Assembly (NCBI GenBank): GCA_022605955.1
Contig: JAKCOZ010000059.1
Coordinates: 868,001-932,000, forward strand
Length of the DNA: 64,000 nt
Direction of reading: 5' to 3'
From: Rallus limicola
Lineage: Eukaryota; Chordata; Aves; Gruiformes; Rallidae
Shown: in pieces, positions 63,189 to 64,000 of the stretch
How positions within the stretch are numbered: the stretch's first letter is position 1
How the letters are laid out: each line of letters begins with the position of its first letter
Notes under the pieces: model-generated
The model's database searches: none
The model's input: only the letters and a program-made list of their open reading frames with translations
Told to the model about the DNA's origin: nothing
Position numbers and translations under genes: made by a program

Positions 63189-64000
63189 AAACACAAATGC
63201 AAATTGCTTTTCTGTGGTAAATTTGGGAGCACTATTAACTTGATGAACTTATCCTTGTGTAACTAGTGAGAAATTTATCCTTGTTTGCTCTGTGTCTGCT
63301 GTTCCTCTCTGGTGTCACCTGCTTAGGGATGCTCCTGGGCAGTGAATAGCAGCCTAGATGTGGCTGGGGACCCGGCATTCACATCACTTTCCAGAATCCC
63401 AGCTCTGAAAATAGAGACTGGGCTCATATTCTTCAGAAATACTTGACGTATATAAAAAGTGACAGACCTTGAGTCAAAACATCTGTGGGTTAGTATATGA
63501 CAGGATTGTAGACTTTGCTATGTGCCCTATTGATTTAAGCTCCAACTTCTGAAAATGAAAAATGATTTAATGAAAGAAAAGGTAATATGTGTCAGTGGGA
63601 ATTTCTAAATATGTCCGTAGTCCTTGAAGCCCAGAACAATTTAAAAAAATCATAGAAAATTCTGATCTTCAAATATTTTCTGTTGTCATGCGAGCTCTGT
63701 GTAGTTTGTTTTTCCTGGTTCTCACACTCACTTGCCATTTACAGCTGCTGTTAATATTAAAAAAGAAAAAAATAAAAGGACACTTAACACTTAAAATTTA
63801 GTTTATATAATTTATGTTACAAACTTCTTAGAAGATCATAGCATCATTTAGCAAAGTTTGTTGGCAGTGAAAGAGCATTACTTACAGTTGGCTTACAACA
63901 TATATACAAGTGTAAATGAACCTGCAGATCTCTTACCCAAAAGGTAACTTGGGCATTGTTTTTAGTCAACTCTGCAGTAGCCTGTGGCTGTTATCTCTGA

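Larger units (their letters stand above)
54000..64000 (+). other. NRG3: NRG3 intron 1, distal part within the window
   Basis: No supported exon. A strong polypyrimidine tract ending in CTTAGCAG (about 54460-54501) is followed 57 bases later by GTAAGA, a possible cryptic exon. The TAATTA cluster (61737-61969) and the antisense CR1 fragment (63126) are here. The intron continues past the window's end. Confidence 0.7.

Noticed and set aside
1..64000. CRISPR arrays, tRNA or rRNA genes, bacterial-type operons
   Set aside because: None seen. The window is vertebrate nuclear DNA with one gene start and large non-coding flanks.

Overview
The window looks like nuclear DNA from a bird, probably a chicken-like genome. 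It is AT-rich and repeat-poor, and two truncated CR1 non-LTR retrotransposon 3' ends are recognisable (591-771 on +, 63126-63188 on -). No Alu-, B1- or L1-type mammalian repeats were seen. It contains one protein-coding exon that can be firmly supported: the first coding exon of neuregulin 3 (NRG3), at 33855-34551 on the + strand, inside a strong CpG island. The exon stops at a consensus GTAAGT splice donor.

Layout. Positions 1 to about 32600 are AT-rich 5' flank with no recognisable gene. This flank holds a CR1 tail, a MIR-like remnant, another old dispersed-repeat-like stretch, microsatellites, a 42-bp tandem duplication, a 12-bp-stem hairpin and one unverified exon-like segment (27630-27803). 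About 32600-33854 is the CpG shore, promoter and 5' leader: a polypyrimidine tract, a (GGAA)5 microsatellite, an Sp1-type GC box and several very short upstream ORFs. The last two of these uORFs are chained and end one base before the NRG3 start codon. Positions 33855-34551 encode the NRG3 N-terminus: a Gly/Ala-rich head, a conserved Cys/hydrophobic membrane segment and the start of the extracellular stalk. Positions 34552-64000 are the beginning of NRG3 intron 1, about 29.4 kb with its 3' end outside the window. It holds no recognised exon, a few low-complexity blocks, and two stretches whose motif content suggests regulatory elements.

NRG3 is a membrane-anchored EGF-family ligand of the receptor tyrosine kinase ERBB4, used mainly in the nervous system. 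The EGF-like domain, second membrane segment and cytoplasmic tail are encoded by exons beyond this window. Regulatory features near the start (uORFs and a potential G-quadruplex just after the ATG) point to possible translational control of this single gene.

I found no prokaryotic-type operon, CRISPR array, tRNA or rRNA gene, or intact mobile element, and no evidence for a novel multi-gene system. Most long open frames are either artefacts of stop-poor GC-rich sequence over the island or chance frames in AT-rich DNA.
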